DNA from: Hyphomicrobiales bacterium
Lineage (GTDB): Bacteria > Pseudomonadota > Alphaproteobacteria > Rhizobiales > Rhizobiaceae
Length of the DNA: 64,000 nucleotides
Assembly (NCBI GenBank): GCA_002401155.1
Contig: NVSG01000002.1
Span: 224,749 to 288,748 of the forward strand
Direction: 5' to 3'
The position numbers and the translations under genes are program-made. This document shows positions 20,596 to 31,316 of the stretch, piece after piece (within the stretch, counting starts at the first letter, position 1; every line of letters begins with the position of its first letter). A model generated the notes under the pieces. That model was not told where the DNA came from and searched no databases. It saw only the letters and a program-made list of their open reading frames with translations.

Positions 20596-21357
20596 ATGTC
20601 TGAGCCAAAGCTAACGCCTCCTCCCAAACGTAGAAAGCGAACCTCGCCATGGATTCGCCGTGTCGGCCGTTTCGTTTCCGAAGGACGCTGGACCGCGCCC
20701 ATCGTTTCGACCATTGCGATTTGGTTTTTAAAACTGGTCTACAGCACCAATAAGATTGTTGCTGAACCAGCGGACGTTCTGGAAACGATAAAACCGTTAC
20801 AGCCGATCATCACGGCGGTATGGCACGGGCAGCATATTTTAATTCCGGCCATTCCCATCGGGATTAATGCATCCGTGATGATTTCCAAAAACCTTGATGG
20901 AGAAATCACCGCGCGCGTGGCCGAGCATTTTGGTAACCAGACCATCCGCGCATCAGGCGGCAGAGATCAAAAGCAAACTTTGAAAAAAGGCGGTATCACC
21001 GGTTTTCTGGAAATGCTGGCAGCATTAAGGGATGGCCGCAACGTGGTACAAACAGCAGATGTCCCCAAAGGCACACCGCGCCGCGCCGGTATGGGCATTA
21101 TCTCCCTTGCACAAAAGTCTGGACGGCCCATCGTACCCCTTGCAATTGCATCCAGCAGGCGGCATGTTTTCAGCAAGGCTTGGGATCGGGCGGCCCTCAG
21201 TTTGCCTTTTGGCACCACAGGTATCTGTGTTGGTGAATTGATTTACGTTCCGGCAGAAGCGAACGCAGATGAATTGGAACTCTGCCGAATGAAACTGGAA
21301 ACCGTTTTAAACGATACAACCAAACGCGCTTATGCGCTGACCGGGGTGCCCGAGTGA
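20596..21357 (+). CDS. Lysophospholipid acyltransferase family protein (DUF374)
   Basis: 253 residues. A basic N terminus is followed by a membrane segment (TAPIVSTIAIWFLKLVYS), then the DUF374 core with ITAVWHGQHILIPA containing the catalytic WHG-type motif and VVQTADVPKGTPRRAG. DUF374 proteins lie next to waaA and lpxK and are thought to act as membrane acyltransferases on lipid A or related lipids; this assignment rests on family membership and context. Its stop overlaps the waaA start by 4 bp. Confidence 0.88.
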   Translation: MSEPKLTPPPKRRKRTSPWIRRVGRFVSEGRWTAPIVSTIAIWFLKLVYSTNKIVAEPADVLETIKPLQPIITAVWHGQHILIPAIPIGINASVMISKNLDGEITARVAEHFGNQTIRASGGRDQKQTLKKGGITGFLEMLAALRDGRNVVQTADVPKGTPRRAGMGIISLAQKSGRPIVPLAIASSRRHVFSKAWDRAALSLPFGTTGICVGELIYVPAEANADELELCRMKLETVLNDTTKRAYALTGVPE

Positions 21358-22664
21358 GCAATCTGCTGGCGAGGATAACCCTTCAGACCTATCGTATTAT
21401 CGGGTCCATCATCTATCCCTTTATGGGCCCGTTTCTGGTGCTGCGTGCCAGAAAGGGCAAGGAAGATCGTGAGCGTCGCTATGAACGCTATGGTTATCCC
21501 AGCGCCAGGAAACCCAAGGGGCCAATCGTTTGGTTTCATGCAGCCAGTGTGGGCGAAGCCCTAGCCGTCATTCCGCTAATCCAGCGCGTGAACAAACTGG
21601 GCATTAATTCAGTCATTACCACCGGCACCGTGACCTCGGCAGAAATTGTCAAAAACCGTCTGCCCAAAGGCACCTTCCATCAATATGTGCCACTGGATTT
21701 GAAACCGGCCGTGCGGCGGTTTCTCGATCACTGGAAACCGGATCTTTCAGTGTTTACCGAATCTGAAATATGGCCAATGACCGTGCTGGAACTTGGCGCT
21801 CGCCGTATTCCTCAGGTGCTTGTCAATGCCCGCATGTCAGACCGCTCCTTTGCCAGATGGAAAAAGGCATTGCCGTTGGCAAGTGCCCTGTTTGATTATT
21901 ATTCCCACGTGATTGCCCAATCGGAAGTGGACGCCGAACGCTTCCGAACCCTTGGCGCAAGGCCGGTTGTGGTTTCGGGAAATCTGAAAGTGGATACCGA
22001 GGCGCTACCGGTTTCCAGAGATGAGTTGGCGCGGGTTTCAACCATGATTAAGGGCCGGCCCACATGGGTCGCGGCCAGTACCCACAAGGGCGAAGAACAA
22101 ATTGCCTGCGAAGTTCATGCCTCTATCGCCGCCCGAATTCCTGATCTGTTGACCATCATTGTCCCAAGACATCCGGACCGCGCCGATGACATTGCCGCCA
22201 AGATGAAAGAAGCAGGTTTGAAGGTCGCACGCCGCAGCTATAATGAAGAGATTGAACCCGATACCCAGATTTATCTGGGCGATACAATCGGTGAAATGGG
22301 ACTCTATTTTCGTCTGGCAAGTGTCGCTTTTATCGGCAGAAGCCTGGTGGGGACGGGTGGGCAAAATCCGTTGGAACCTGCCATGCTTGGAACCGCAATC
22401 ATTTCGGGTAAACACGTACACAATTTCCGCGATGCCTATCGTAATTTGGTAAAATCTGGTGGCGTGCGCATGGTGGCTGACGGAAAAATGCTGGCCAATA
22501 ATGTGGAATATTTGCTGAATCACGAGGACGGGCGCGAGCGAATGGTTGAAGCTGCCAGGGAAACTGTGGAGGGCATGCGCGGTGCACTCAATGCAACCAT
22601 CCATGTACTCGATTCTTACACTTTTCCCCTCACGGTGAAGCGAGACCTTGAGGGGATGAAATAG
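21354..22664 (+). CDS. waaA: 3-deoxy-D-manno-octulosonic acid (Kdo) transferase
   Basis: Transfers Kdo from CMP-Kdo to lipid IVA at the inner membrane. 436 residues from GTG 21354. The GT30 features are visible: an N-terminal membrane anchor, WFHAASVGEALAVIPL with the catalytic Glu, the VFTESEIWPMTVLE segment, and the nucleotide-binding GGQNPLEPA motif. It overlaps the upstream DUF374 gene and the downstream lpxK gene, forming a tightly coupled lipid A/core operon. Confidence 0.96.
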   Translation: MSNLLARITLQTYRIIGSIIYPFMGPFLVLRARKGKEDRERRYERYGYPSARKPKGPIVWFHAASVGEALAVIPLIQRVNKLGINSVITTGTVTSAEIVKNRLPKGTFHQYVPLDLKPAVRRFLDHWKPDLSVFTESEIWPMTVLELGARRIPQVLVNARMSDRSFARWKKALPLASALFDYYSHVIAQSEVDAERFRTLGARPVVVSGNLKVDTEALPVSRDELARVSTMIKGRPTWVAASTHKGEEQIACEVHASIAARIPDLLTIIVPRHPDRADDIAAKMKEAGLKVARRSYNEEIEPDTQIYLGDTIGEMGLYFRLASVAFIGRSLVGTGGQNPLEPAMLGTAIISGKHVHNFRDAYRNLVKSGGVRMVADGKMLANNVEYLLNHEDGRERMVEAARETVEGMRGALNATIHVLDSYTFPLTVKRDLEGMK

Positions 22665-23698
22665 TGGCTATGGATGAAGCCCCCGACTTTTGGTGGGGCA
22701 AGGCAAACTGGCAGGCATGGGCACTCGCTCCGCTCGCCTATCTCTATGGCAAAGGCGCAACGAAGCGCATGACGCAGGCGCCTGCGGGCAGCGTTAATGT
22801 GCCTGTAATTTGCATTGGCAATTTCATTGCAGGAGGCGCTGGCAAAACTCCCACCGCTCTCCATCTGGCAAAATTTGCCATGCGCGCTGGGCTAAGGCCG
22901 GGATTTCTTTCACGTGGATATGGCGGCGGCATCTCCAGAACCACGCTGGTTGATCTGAAACAGCATAACGCCCATGATGTGGGAGATGAGCCATTATTAC
23001 TGGCGCAGCTCACAACAACGGTGGTCTCAGCCAATCGTCTGGCAGGCGCGAAAATGCTGGTGCAGCAAGGTTGCAATCTGGTGATCATGGATGATGGTTT
23101 TCAAAATCCCCAATTGCAAAAAGATTATTCTCTGGTTGTGGTCGATGCTGAACGGGGTATTGGAAACGGCTTTTCAATGCCGGCAGGCCCATTGCGGCTG
23201 CCTCTCCCTGCACAATTGCTGAAAGCAGATGCAATTTTGGTGATCGGTGATGCACCCGGAGCCGATAGTGTCATTCGCATGGCAGCGCGTGCTGCAAAAC
23301 CGGTCTTTACGGCAAAGCTAAAGCCCATCAATAAGTCTGTGTGGAAAGACAAACAAGTCATCGCTTATGCAGGCATCGCCAACCCTCAGAAATTCTTCAA
23401 TTCCCTGGCTGATGCCGGAGCCGAGGTCGTTGAAGCCATACCTTTCGGCGATCACCACGCTTATAGCGAGGAAGAAGTGCAGGAATTAATTAATAAGGCC
23501 AAGCTGCGCAATATGATGCTGGTCACCACGTCCAAAGATAAAGCGCGACTGAAGAGCACCCACAAACATTTGATGCGATTGAACGAGGTTTCCAATGTGA
23601 TGAACGTGGGGCTGGTATTCGACGAACCCAGCACCCTGCAACGCATCATCCGCGAAGCGGTAGCCAATTCAAAAAAACGCATTTTGGCACGACGTTAA
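22664..23698 (+). CDS. lpxK: Tetraacyldisaccharide 4'-kinase
   Basis: Phosphorylates the 4' position of the lipid A disaccharide. 344 residues; start GTG 22664 overlaps the waaA stop, with ATG 22670 as alternative. The Walker A-type loop reads GNFIAGGAGKTPTALH and is followed by the LpxK signature LSRGYGGG and the VIMDDGFQNPQL segment with paired Asp. Together with waaA it confirms a canonical lipid A pathway in this organism. Confidence 0.96.
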   Translation: MAMDEAPDFWWGKANWQAWALAPLAYLYGKGATKRMTQAPAGSVNVPVICIGNFIAGGAGKTPTALHLAKFAMRAGLRPGFLSRGYGGGISRTTLVDLKQHNAHDVGDEPLLLAQLTTTVVSANRLAGAKMLVQQGCNLVIMDDGFQNPQLQKDYSLVVVDAERGIGNGFSMPAGPLRLPLPAQLLKADAILVIGDAPGADSVIRMAARAAKPVFTAKLKPINKSVWKDKQVIAYAGIANPQKFFNSLADAGAEVVEAIPFGDHHAYSEEEVQELINKAKLRNMMLVTTSKDKARLKSTHKHLMRLNEVSNVMNVGLVFDEPSTLQRIIREAVANSKKRILARR

Positions 23699-23763
23699 AA
23701 AAGTCACTATTTTACAACAAGCGCAACTTTTGCTAGATAATGCATAGTTTGTGAGCACAGGTA

Positions 23764-23976
23764 ATGAGTACAATGAACCGATTTGAAAGTCCGGGTTCGG
23801 GCGAAGCAAAAATCAAATATCTGGATGGTGATTACCACGTGGTTTTGCCGGGAGCATTTGTACGTTGTGCCCTCACAGGAACGCCCATCCCTCTGGAAGA
23901 ATTGAAATATTGGAGCGTTGCGCGTCAGGAACCTTATCTTGATGTCATCGCTTCGCTAAAAGCTGAAACAGAGTAG
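23764..23976 (+). CDS. DUF2093 family small protein
   Basis: 70 residues. NRFESPGSGEAKIKYLDGDY and GAFVRCALTGTPIPLEELKYW are the DUF2093 signature, and the gene is in its usual Rhizobiales place after lpxK, ending 2 bp from the convergent mutL stop. Start could be ATG 23764 or 23773. No function has been assigned to the family. Confidence 0.88.
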   Translation: MSTMNRFESPGSGEAKIKYLDGDYHVVLPGAFVRCALTGTPIPLEELKYWSVARQEPYLDVIASLKAETE

Positions 23977-23978
23977 TT

Positions 23979-25787
23979 CTACCTGCCAAACAGCCGCTCA
24001 ATATCTTTCAGGCTTAATTCAATATAGGTCGGGCGTCCGTGATTGCACTGACCAGCATTGGGCGTAACTTCCATCTGCCGCAACAGGGCGTTCATTTCAT
24101 CTCCTTTTAGAAGACGTCCCGAGCGCACCGAGCCGTGACAAGCCATGGTGGCCGCCACATATTCCAACCGGTCTTTCAACCCATCCGAACTTCCCCATTC
24201 AGCAATTTCATCGGCAAGGCTGCGGATCAGTTCGCCAGCATCAACCTCGCCGAGCATCGCCGGTGTTTCGCGAACAGCGATAGCACCGGGGCCAAATTGT
24301 TCGATTGTAAGCCCCAGTTTTTGTAACGCTTCGACGTGCTGCAAAAGGCGGTTCACATCTTCTTCCGGTAGATCAACAATTTCCGGAATGAGCAGAAGCT
24401 GCGAGGGTATGCCCTCTTCCATCCCCACTTTCAGCGCTTCGTAAACAATGCGCTCATGGGCCGCGTGCTGATCAACAATCACCAGCCCGTTTTCAGTTTG
24501 GGAAACGATATAGTTCTTATGCAATTGCGCCCGCGCCGCGCCCAAGGGGTGATGCGTCTCGGCGGCAACTTCCACTTCGTCCATATTGGTCATGCTGCCA
24601 CTGGGAGTTGCAAACGATGCACCTTGGTTGGAAAATTCCGCCTGCGTTTCCTGAAATCCGTTTGGAGCGGAGTCCGGGCGATAAGCCGATTGTTTCCAAT
24701 CGAAATTGGCGTTGCTTGCCCCCTGATAAGAAGGGCCGTTCCTCTGCCCGAATTCACCCGGCCTGAAGGCCTTCATAATACCATCGGTCCCCTCGCTGGA
24801 AGCAAGGTGGCCCGCCTGCGCAAAGGCTTGTTTCAGCGAGCCGACAATCAGGCCGCGGACAAGGCCGGGATCGCGAAAGCGCACATCAGTCTTTGCTGGA
24901 TGCACATTAACGTCGACAAAATGGGGATCGATATCGATAAACAGCGCCAGCACTCCGTGACGGCTATGGGCAAGAAAATCCGAATAAGCACCGCGCACCG
25001 CACCAAGCAATGCCTTATCTTTCACAGGTCGCCCATTGACGAAAAAGAACTGGTGCAATGCATTGCCGCGATTGTAAGTTGGCAGACTGGCAAAACCGCT
25101 GAGACGCACATTTTCGCGCGCAGCTTCAATCTCCAGCGCATTCTCGCCAAAGTTCTTGCCCAACACCTGATTAATCCGCTCAAGCCTGCTGGTGGGTGCA
25201 TATTCCAACTGCGAGCGATCACTGCCACGAATGGAAAATCGAATTTCAGGGAAAGCCAGCGCCATGCGCTTGAATATCTCGGTAATCGCATTGGTCTCGG
25301 CGCGGTCGGTCTTTAGGAATTTTAATCGGGCAGGGATCGAATAAAAAAGATCGGATACCTCCACCACCGTACCCTTGGAAAGGGCCGCAGGTGATGGTCC
25401 TTCGACCTTGCCGCCGGTCACCTTGATTTGCCACGCATGGGGTTCGTCTATCCTGCGCGTGGTGATCAATAAACGCGATACCGAACCGATTGAGGGCAAG
25501 GCTTCGCCCCTGAACCCGAGCGTTTTGATATCGAGCAAATCTTCCGAGAGTTTCGAGGTGCAATGGCGCTCAACGGAAAGCTCCAGATCTTCCCGGCTCA
25601 TGCCGCCGCCATCATCAGAGACTTTGATCAGGTTTTTACCGCCTGCAGCTGTCACCACATCAACGCGGCTGGCCCCGGCATCGACCGCATTTTCGATCAA
25701 TTCCTTAACGACGCTCGCAGGCCGTTCCACCACTTCGCCGGCAGCGATCTGGTTGATGACAGATTCTGATAATCGAATGACTTGCAT
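23979..25787 (-). CDS. mutL: DNA mismatch repair protein MutL
   Basis: 602 residues. The N-terminal GHKL ATPase domain is complete: [15 protein letters not shown] (Glu/Asn), VSDDGGGMS, and [18 protein letters not shown]. The C-terminal dimerisation domain starts around residue 420 and holds [11 protein letters not shown]. The endonuclease motif DQHAxxExxxYE common in alphaproteobacterial MutL is visible as [12 protein letters not shown], so nicking activity is plausible. The middle linker (about 330-400) is Gln/Asn/Ser-rich and variable. It is convergent with DUF2093 (2 bp between stops). Confidence 0.97.
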   Translation of the reverse strand: MQVIRLSESVINQIAAGEVVERPASVVKELIENAVDAGASRVDVVTAAGGKNLIKVSDDGGGMSREDLELSVERHCTSKLSEDLLDIKTLGFRGEALPSIGSVSRLLITTRRIDEPHAWQIKVTGGKVEGPSPAALSKGTVVEVSDLFYSIPARLKFLKTDRAETNAITEIFKRMALAFPEIRFSIRGSDRSQLEYAPTSRLERINQVLGKNFGENALEIEAARENVRLSGFASLPTYNRGNALHQFFFVNGRPVKDKALLGAVRGAYSDFLAHSRHGVLALFIDIDPHFVDVNVHPAKTDVRFRDPGLVRGLIVGSLKQAFAQAGHLASSEGTDGIMKAFRPGEFGQRNGPSYQGASNANFDWKQSAYRPDSAPNGFQETQAEFSNQGASFATPSGSMTNMDEVEVAAETHHPLGAARAQLHKNYIVSQTENGLVIVDQHAAHERIVYEALKVGMEEGIPSQLLLIPEIVDLPEEDVNRLLQHVEALQKLGLTIEQFGPGAIAVRETPAMLGEVDAGELIRSLADEIAEWGSSDGLKDRLEYVAATMACHGSVRSGRLLKGDEMNALLRQMEVTPNAGQCNHGRPTYIELSLKDIERLFGR

Positions 25788-25844
25788 AGGGCTGATTCCT
25801 TCACCTCAATAATAGAGGTTGCTCAGCCTGTTGCAAATGTTTGT

Positions 25845-26198
25845 CTAGAGATAAATCACCACAATGCCGGCAAATATCAGGCTGACACCGATGAAATAAT
25901 TGAGCGTCAGGGTCTCATTTAATAAGAAATACCCCAAAATCGGAACGATGATAAATCCAGATGCCATAAATGGATAGGCTTTTGAAAGATCAATCCGGCT
26001 AAGCGCAATCACCCATAAAAAAGATGCAAACGCATAAAGCGTTCCTGCCGCAATAAAATAGGGATCAAAAGCAATGGACCATAAGTCCTTGCCCATATTG
26101 CCAGAAACATTTCGACCCGCCATTTTGAATAAAAACTGGCCAAAGGCGATCATCACTGGAACGATGATCAGGAGTGCAAGATCAAGGCGCATATTCAT
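25845..26198 (-). CDS. Small SMR/EamA-type four-helix membrane protein, likely flippase subunit
   Basis: 117 residues with four hydrophobic helices, the EmrE/ArnE-like arrangement (SKAYPFMASGFIIVPILGYFLLNETLTL is the SMR core helix region). It overlaps the glycosyltransferase upstream by 4 bp (ATGA), so the two are co-translated. Proteins of this size next to a GT2 of the DPM1 type usually translocate a polyprenol-phosphate sugar (compare ArnE/ArnF). Transport of a drug-like cation is an alternative that cannot be excluded. Confidence 0.82.
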   Translation of the reverse strand: MNMRLDLALLIIVPVMIAFGQFLFKMAGRNVSGNMGKDLWSIAFDPYFIAAGTLYAFASFLWVIALSRIDLSKAYPFMASGFIIVPILGYFLLNETLTLNYFIGVSLIFAGIVVIYL

Positions 26199-27151
26199 GA
26201 TCTCGGCATCCGTTGCTGAACCAGATTATAGAACATTCGTTTTGTCTCGGCCCGGGAGCGACAAAGAGAGTCGAGGATCACACCTGCCGTCAACACCAAG
26301 CTGGATACAATCATGATGCCGGTACACAATAATGCAGTGGGAAGGCGGGTCACCAAGCCTGTTGCTGCATATTCAAACAGCAAGGGCAGTGCGATCGAAA
26401 CCGCCAAAACAATGCCCATGATAGAAAAATAACCGAAGAAATAGAGCGGTTTATATTCTTTCAGCAAGATGATGATGGTTTTTAAAATGCGTAATCCGTC
26501 TCTGACGGTTGAAAGCTTGCTTTCAGAACCCTCGGGGCGGTCTTTGTAATGGAATGGAATTTCTGCAACCGGCAGACGCAGTTGGGTTGCATGAACCGAT
26601 AATTCTGTTTCGATTTCAAAACCGCTGGAAACCGCCGGAAAGCTTTTCACAAAGCGTCGGGAAAAAGCGCGATAGCCGGAAAAAATATCTGAAAATTCAC
26701 GGCCAAACAAACCATTGTAAAGCACGTTGAACATCTTATTGCCGAGCGCGTGGCCTGCACGCTCATGCTTTTCAGATGCTTCGGCGCGCGCCGCAACCAC
26801 CATATCAGCACTTTCAGAAATCAGCTTTTCCACCAATACGGGTGCTTGTTCTGCGTCATAGGTGTCGTCACCGTCGACCATGACATAGATATCGGCTTCG
26901 ATTTCAGAAAACATCCGCCGCATGACGTTGCCCTTACCGGCACGCCGTTCATAGCCCACCACAGCGCCAGCTTTCTTGGCGATCTCTGCAGTATTGTCGG
27001 TCGAATTATTGTCATAGACATAGACGGTGCAACCGGGCAGGAATTTTTTAAAGTCCTTAACAACCTTCGCAACTGTAATAGCTTCATCCATGCACGGAAT
27101 GAGGACCGCAATTTCATTTTTCAAAGCAATGTTTTTTGCCACGTTTACCAA
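26195..27151 (-). CDS. GT2 family glycosyltransferase, polyprenol-phosphate sugar synthase type
   Basis: 318 residues. The GT-A fold begins with EIAVLIPCMDEAITVAKVV, the DxD-type motif is YVMVDGDDTYD, and the acceptor region has SGFEIETELSVHA with the usual QxxxR-like positions. Two C-terminal membrane helices follow (GYFSIMGIVLAVSIALPLLF and ALLCTGIMIVSSLVLTAGV). This is the DPM1/ArnC/GtrB layout: it loads a sugar on a polyprenyl phosphate at the inner face of the membrane. Start is TTG 27151 or GTG 27142; neither has a strong ribosome-binding site. It pairs with the small flippase-like gene downstream. Confidence 0.88.
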   Translation of the reverse strand: MVNVAKNIALKNEIAVLIPCMDEAITVAKVVKDFKKFLPGCTVYVYDNNSTDNTAEIAKKAGAVVGYERRAGKGNVMRRMFSEIEADIYVMVDGDDTYDAEQAPVLVEKLISESADMVVAARAEASEKHERAGHALGNKMFNVLYNGLFGREFSDIFSGYRAFSRRFVKSFPAVSSGFEIETELSVHATQLRLPVAEIPFHYKDRPEGSESKLSTVRDGLRILKTIIILLKEYKPLYFFGYFSIMGIVLAVSIALPLLFEYAATGLVTRLPTALLCTGIMIVSSLVLTAGVILDSLCRSRAETKRMFYNLVQQRMPRS

Positions 27152-27255
27152 CCATGTTTCATTCAGTTATCGGCATCATAGGGACGATCTGTAAAATAAA
27201 AATTAATGTTGAGGGAGTAGAAGACGAATTATTCAATTCTGTTCAAGGCTTCCAC

Positions 27256-29112
27256 ATGATGAATTCCGCACAGCCCAAACAAACATATTCCCTGCTCAAG
27301 ATCATAGTTTGGACATTGCTGTTCCAACTTGCATGGAATTGGGGCCGGGTTATCCCGGTAATGATGCAGGGGGAATTGGTCGGTCCGGATGATTTCTTGC
27401 GTTTGCATCAGGTACAAAACTGGATGGCGGGGCAGGGCTGGTATGATATTTCCGCAGCAAGAATGTTTCCTCCTAATGGTGCAGATATTCATTGGTCCAG
27501 ATTGGTTGATGTGCCGATCGCTGGATTGATCTGGCTGTTGGATATCGTTTTTGACACCAAAACGGCAACCCGGCTGACAACTGTTTTATGGCCTTCGTTT
27601 CTTTTGGCAGCCGTTGTCGTCGTTCTGACTCTGATCTGTGATCGTCTTCTCAAAAGTTACAACCGCCTGCTGCCAATGCTGTTTGCTGTGTTGTGCATTA
27701 CTTCAATTGCCCAATTTCTTCCCGGAAGAATTGACCACCACAATGTGCAAATCCTGTTATTTTCTCTGACCATTCTTGGGTTTGTCAGTCGCGAGACATT
27801 CTGGGGCGATTATTTGATGGGCTTTGCGATGGTCTTTTCGATTTCAATAGGATTGGATACCGCCGCCCTCACCCTCATCATTCTGGCTTATCTCGGATAT
27901 GAATGGGCAATCGGCCATGACGAGAATGGTCGGGGGCTGGTGAAGGTCGCTGTTGCCATTATTATATCAACAATTATGCTATTTCTGCTGAATTTTGATC
28001 CTGCCACCTATCTATATGCCCTTGATAGTCGCTGTGATGCCAATTCCGCGTTTTACGCGGCCGCATTATTACTGCTTTCCGGCGCATTCATCGTGTTGGC
28101 GATGTCTTCACGATGGCTGAACAATGCAAGCGTGGCGACGCGCCTTATTATGCGTTGTGCCGCAGGTGCGGCAGTTAGTATTAGCGCGTTGTTAGTTTTA
28201 TTGATGCTTTTTCCCGATTGCGCAAATGGCCCGTATGGAGCCGTGAGCGATGAAGCAAAAGCCAGATGGCTTACCAACGTTGGTGAGGCATCGTCCCTTG
28301 GGGAGGTTTTGAAGAGATTCCCTTCCGAATGGCTCGGAACCGTCTGCTATCTGGCTGTCATATTGCTCGCCGGGCTCTATGCACTGTTCCAACCCAAATA
28401 TTCAAGCGCTAAACTGATAGCTCTATACGTGCTGTTATTGGCCTGTGCATTGGGAACCCTATGGCAAATTCGCGTTCTTCGAATTGGCATTTACATGTCC
28501 ATCCCGTTTTGCGTCATCATTGCCGATATTTCCTGGCAGTTTTTGATTAAGCGATATGCAAATGCAAAACCGCTGGCCTATGGCCTGCAATTGCTGGTGG
28601 TAGCCGCGCTGGTTTCCGTCACATGGACATGGGCAGGACAATTTATTTTTCCCAAGAGTACAACAAAGGTAGAAAATACCGTTGTTTCACAAAAGCCTGA
28701 AACGAACCTTGAATCCTTCAAGCGTAATACGCCCAGCCGATGTTTTGCCGATAGTGATTATGAATATCTTTCAAGCCTGCCGGTTGGTATTGTTATGACG
28801 GATTTGTATTCGGCGACAACGGTGCTCGTTCATTCTCCCCATACTGTCATTTCGGGACCGTACCACCGAAACGAGCGGGGCATTCTCGATGTTCTGGATT
28901 TCTTCGGCCCGGATATTAAAATCTCAAAAGCCCTCGCCGATAAATACAAGCTGAATTATGTCAGCTTCTGTATGAATTCAGTAGAAAGAATGTTGCAAGT
29001 TTATCCGAATGCTCAAATGGCGGCCCGAATTAAAAAAGGCGATTTGCCTGATTGGCTCGAAGAAGTTTCGCCCAAAGACAGTCCCGTCAAAGTATTGAAA
29101 GTTCTGCGTTAA
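27256..29112 (+). CDS. Large polytopic membrane protein, STT3-like GT-C glycosyltransferase candidate
   Basis: 618 residues from ATG 27256, with about twelve predicted membrane helices in the first 510 residues and a soluble C-terminal part (PSRCFADSDYEYL..). After the first helix comes VGPDDFLRLHQVQNWM, at the place where STT3/PglB-type enzymes carry DPYxHLR, and further on GRIDHHNVQ, reminiscent of FDHH in archaeal AglB. I infer a lipid-linked sugar transferase. It diverges from the GT2/flippase pair, giving a possible three-part glycosylation system. The acceptor is unknown and the family link is by eye only. Confidence 0.65.
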   Translation: MMNSAQPKQTYSLLKIIVWTLLFQLAWNWGRVIPVMMQGELVGPDDFLRLHQVQNWMAGQGWYDISAARMFPPNGADIHWSRLVDVPIAGLIWLLDIVFDTKTATRLTTVLWPSFLLAAVVVVLTLICDRLLKSYNRLLPMLFAVLCITSIAQFLPGRIDHHNVQILLFSLTILGFVSRETFWGDYLMGFAMVFSISIGLDTAALTLIILAYLGYEWAIGHDENGRGLVKVAVAIIISTIMLFLLNFDPATYLYALDSRCDANSAFYAAALLLLSGAFIVLAMSSRWLNNASVATRLIMRCAAGAAVSISALLVLLMLFPDCANGPYGAVSDEAKARWLTNVGEASSLGEVLKRFPSEWLGTVCYLAVILLAGLYALFQPKYSSAKLIALYVLLLACALGTLWQIRVLRIGIYMSIPFCVIIADISWQFLIKRYANAKPLAYGLQLLVVAALVSVTWTWAGQFIFPKSTTKVENTVVSQKPETNLESFKRNTPSRCFADSDYEYLSSLPVGIVMTDLYSATTVLVHSPHTVISGPYHRNERGILDVLDFFGPDIKISKALADKYKLNYVSFCMNSVERMLQVYPNAQMAARIKKGDLPDWLEEVSPKDSPVKVLKVLR

Positions 29113-29179
29113 CCTAAAAAACCGTGCACAAGCGATTATTGTGTCCACCCCCCTATGCAATCCACCAAGAGCATGGTAA

Positions 29180-30781
<1,602 letters not shown>

Positions 30782-30797
30782 GCGAAAGTAGACTGAC

Positions 30798-31217
30798 ATG
30801 CAATCGACTCTCATTCTGTGGCCAATGGTAATTTTGGCCTTGGCGACCCTTTATCTTTATATCCCTATGTCCAAAGCAAGGGTGAAATCCGTCAAGGACG
30901 GTACAGTCAAGGCCGCAGTCTATAAGCTCAATCAGGGTGAGCCGGAAGAGAGTCTGCAATTTACCCGCGCTATCGCCAACCAGTATGAAACGCCAACCCT
31001 GTTTTACGCGGTTTGTCTGGCGGCCTATGTCAGTTCGAACGACAGCATGGTGATGATCATTTTGGCATGGGGATTTGCCCTTTCCAAAATCGCACATTCC
31101 TATGTGCACATATCCACCAACAATCTGCGCCATCGCAGACCAATGTTTATGGTGTCCTTTGCAACGCTGATCCTTCTATGGTTGGTTTTTGCCGTTCACC
31201 TTGCCGAAATTCTATAA
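30798..31217 (+). CDS. MAPEG family membrane protein
   Basis: 139 residues with four hydrophobic helices (LILWPMVILALATLYLYIPM at the N terminus; MFMVSFATLILLWLVFAVHL at the C terminus). LFYAVCLAAYVS and WGFALSKIAHSYVHIS resemble the core helices of the MAPEG (membrane-associated eicosanoid/glutathione metabolism) family. The bacterial role is not known. It starts 16 bp after guaB. Confidence 0.85.
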   Translation: MQSTLILWPMVILALATLYLYIPMSKARVKSVKDGTVKAAVYKLNQGEPEESLQFTRAIANQYETPTLFYAVCLAAYVSSNDSMVMIILAWGFALSKIAHSYVHISTNNLRHRRPMFMVSFATLILLWLVFAVHLAEIL

Positions 31218-31316
31218 ATTCATTTTTTGATCGACATGTGCATTATGGCACTGGCAGTCTTATCTTTTTTCGGCTATGCATTTTTTTGAGTGGGATAGCC
31301 CGAAAAGGAAATAGCC

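Noticed and set aside
24456..25316. Long plus-strand ORF (286 codons) antisense to mutL
   Set aside because: It lies wholly inside mutL, which has clear domain motifs; the antisense translation shows no family.
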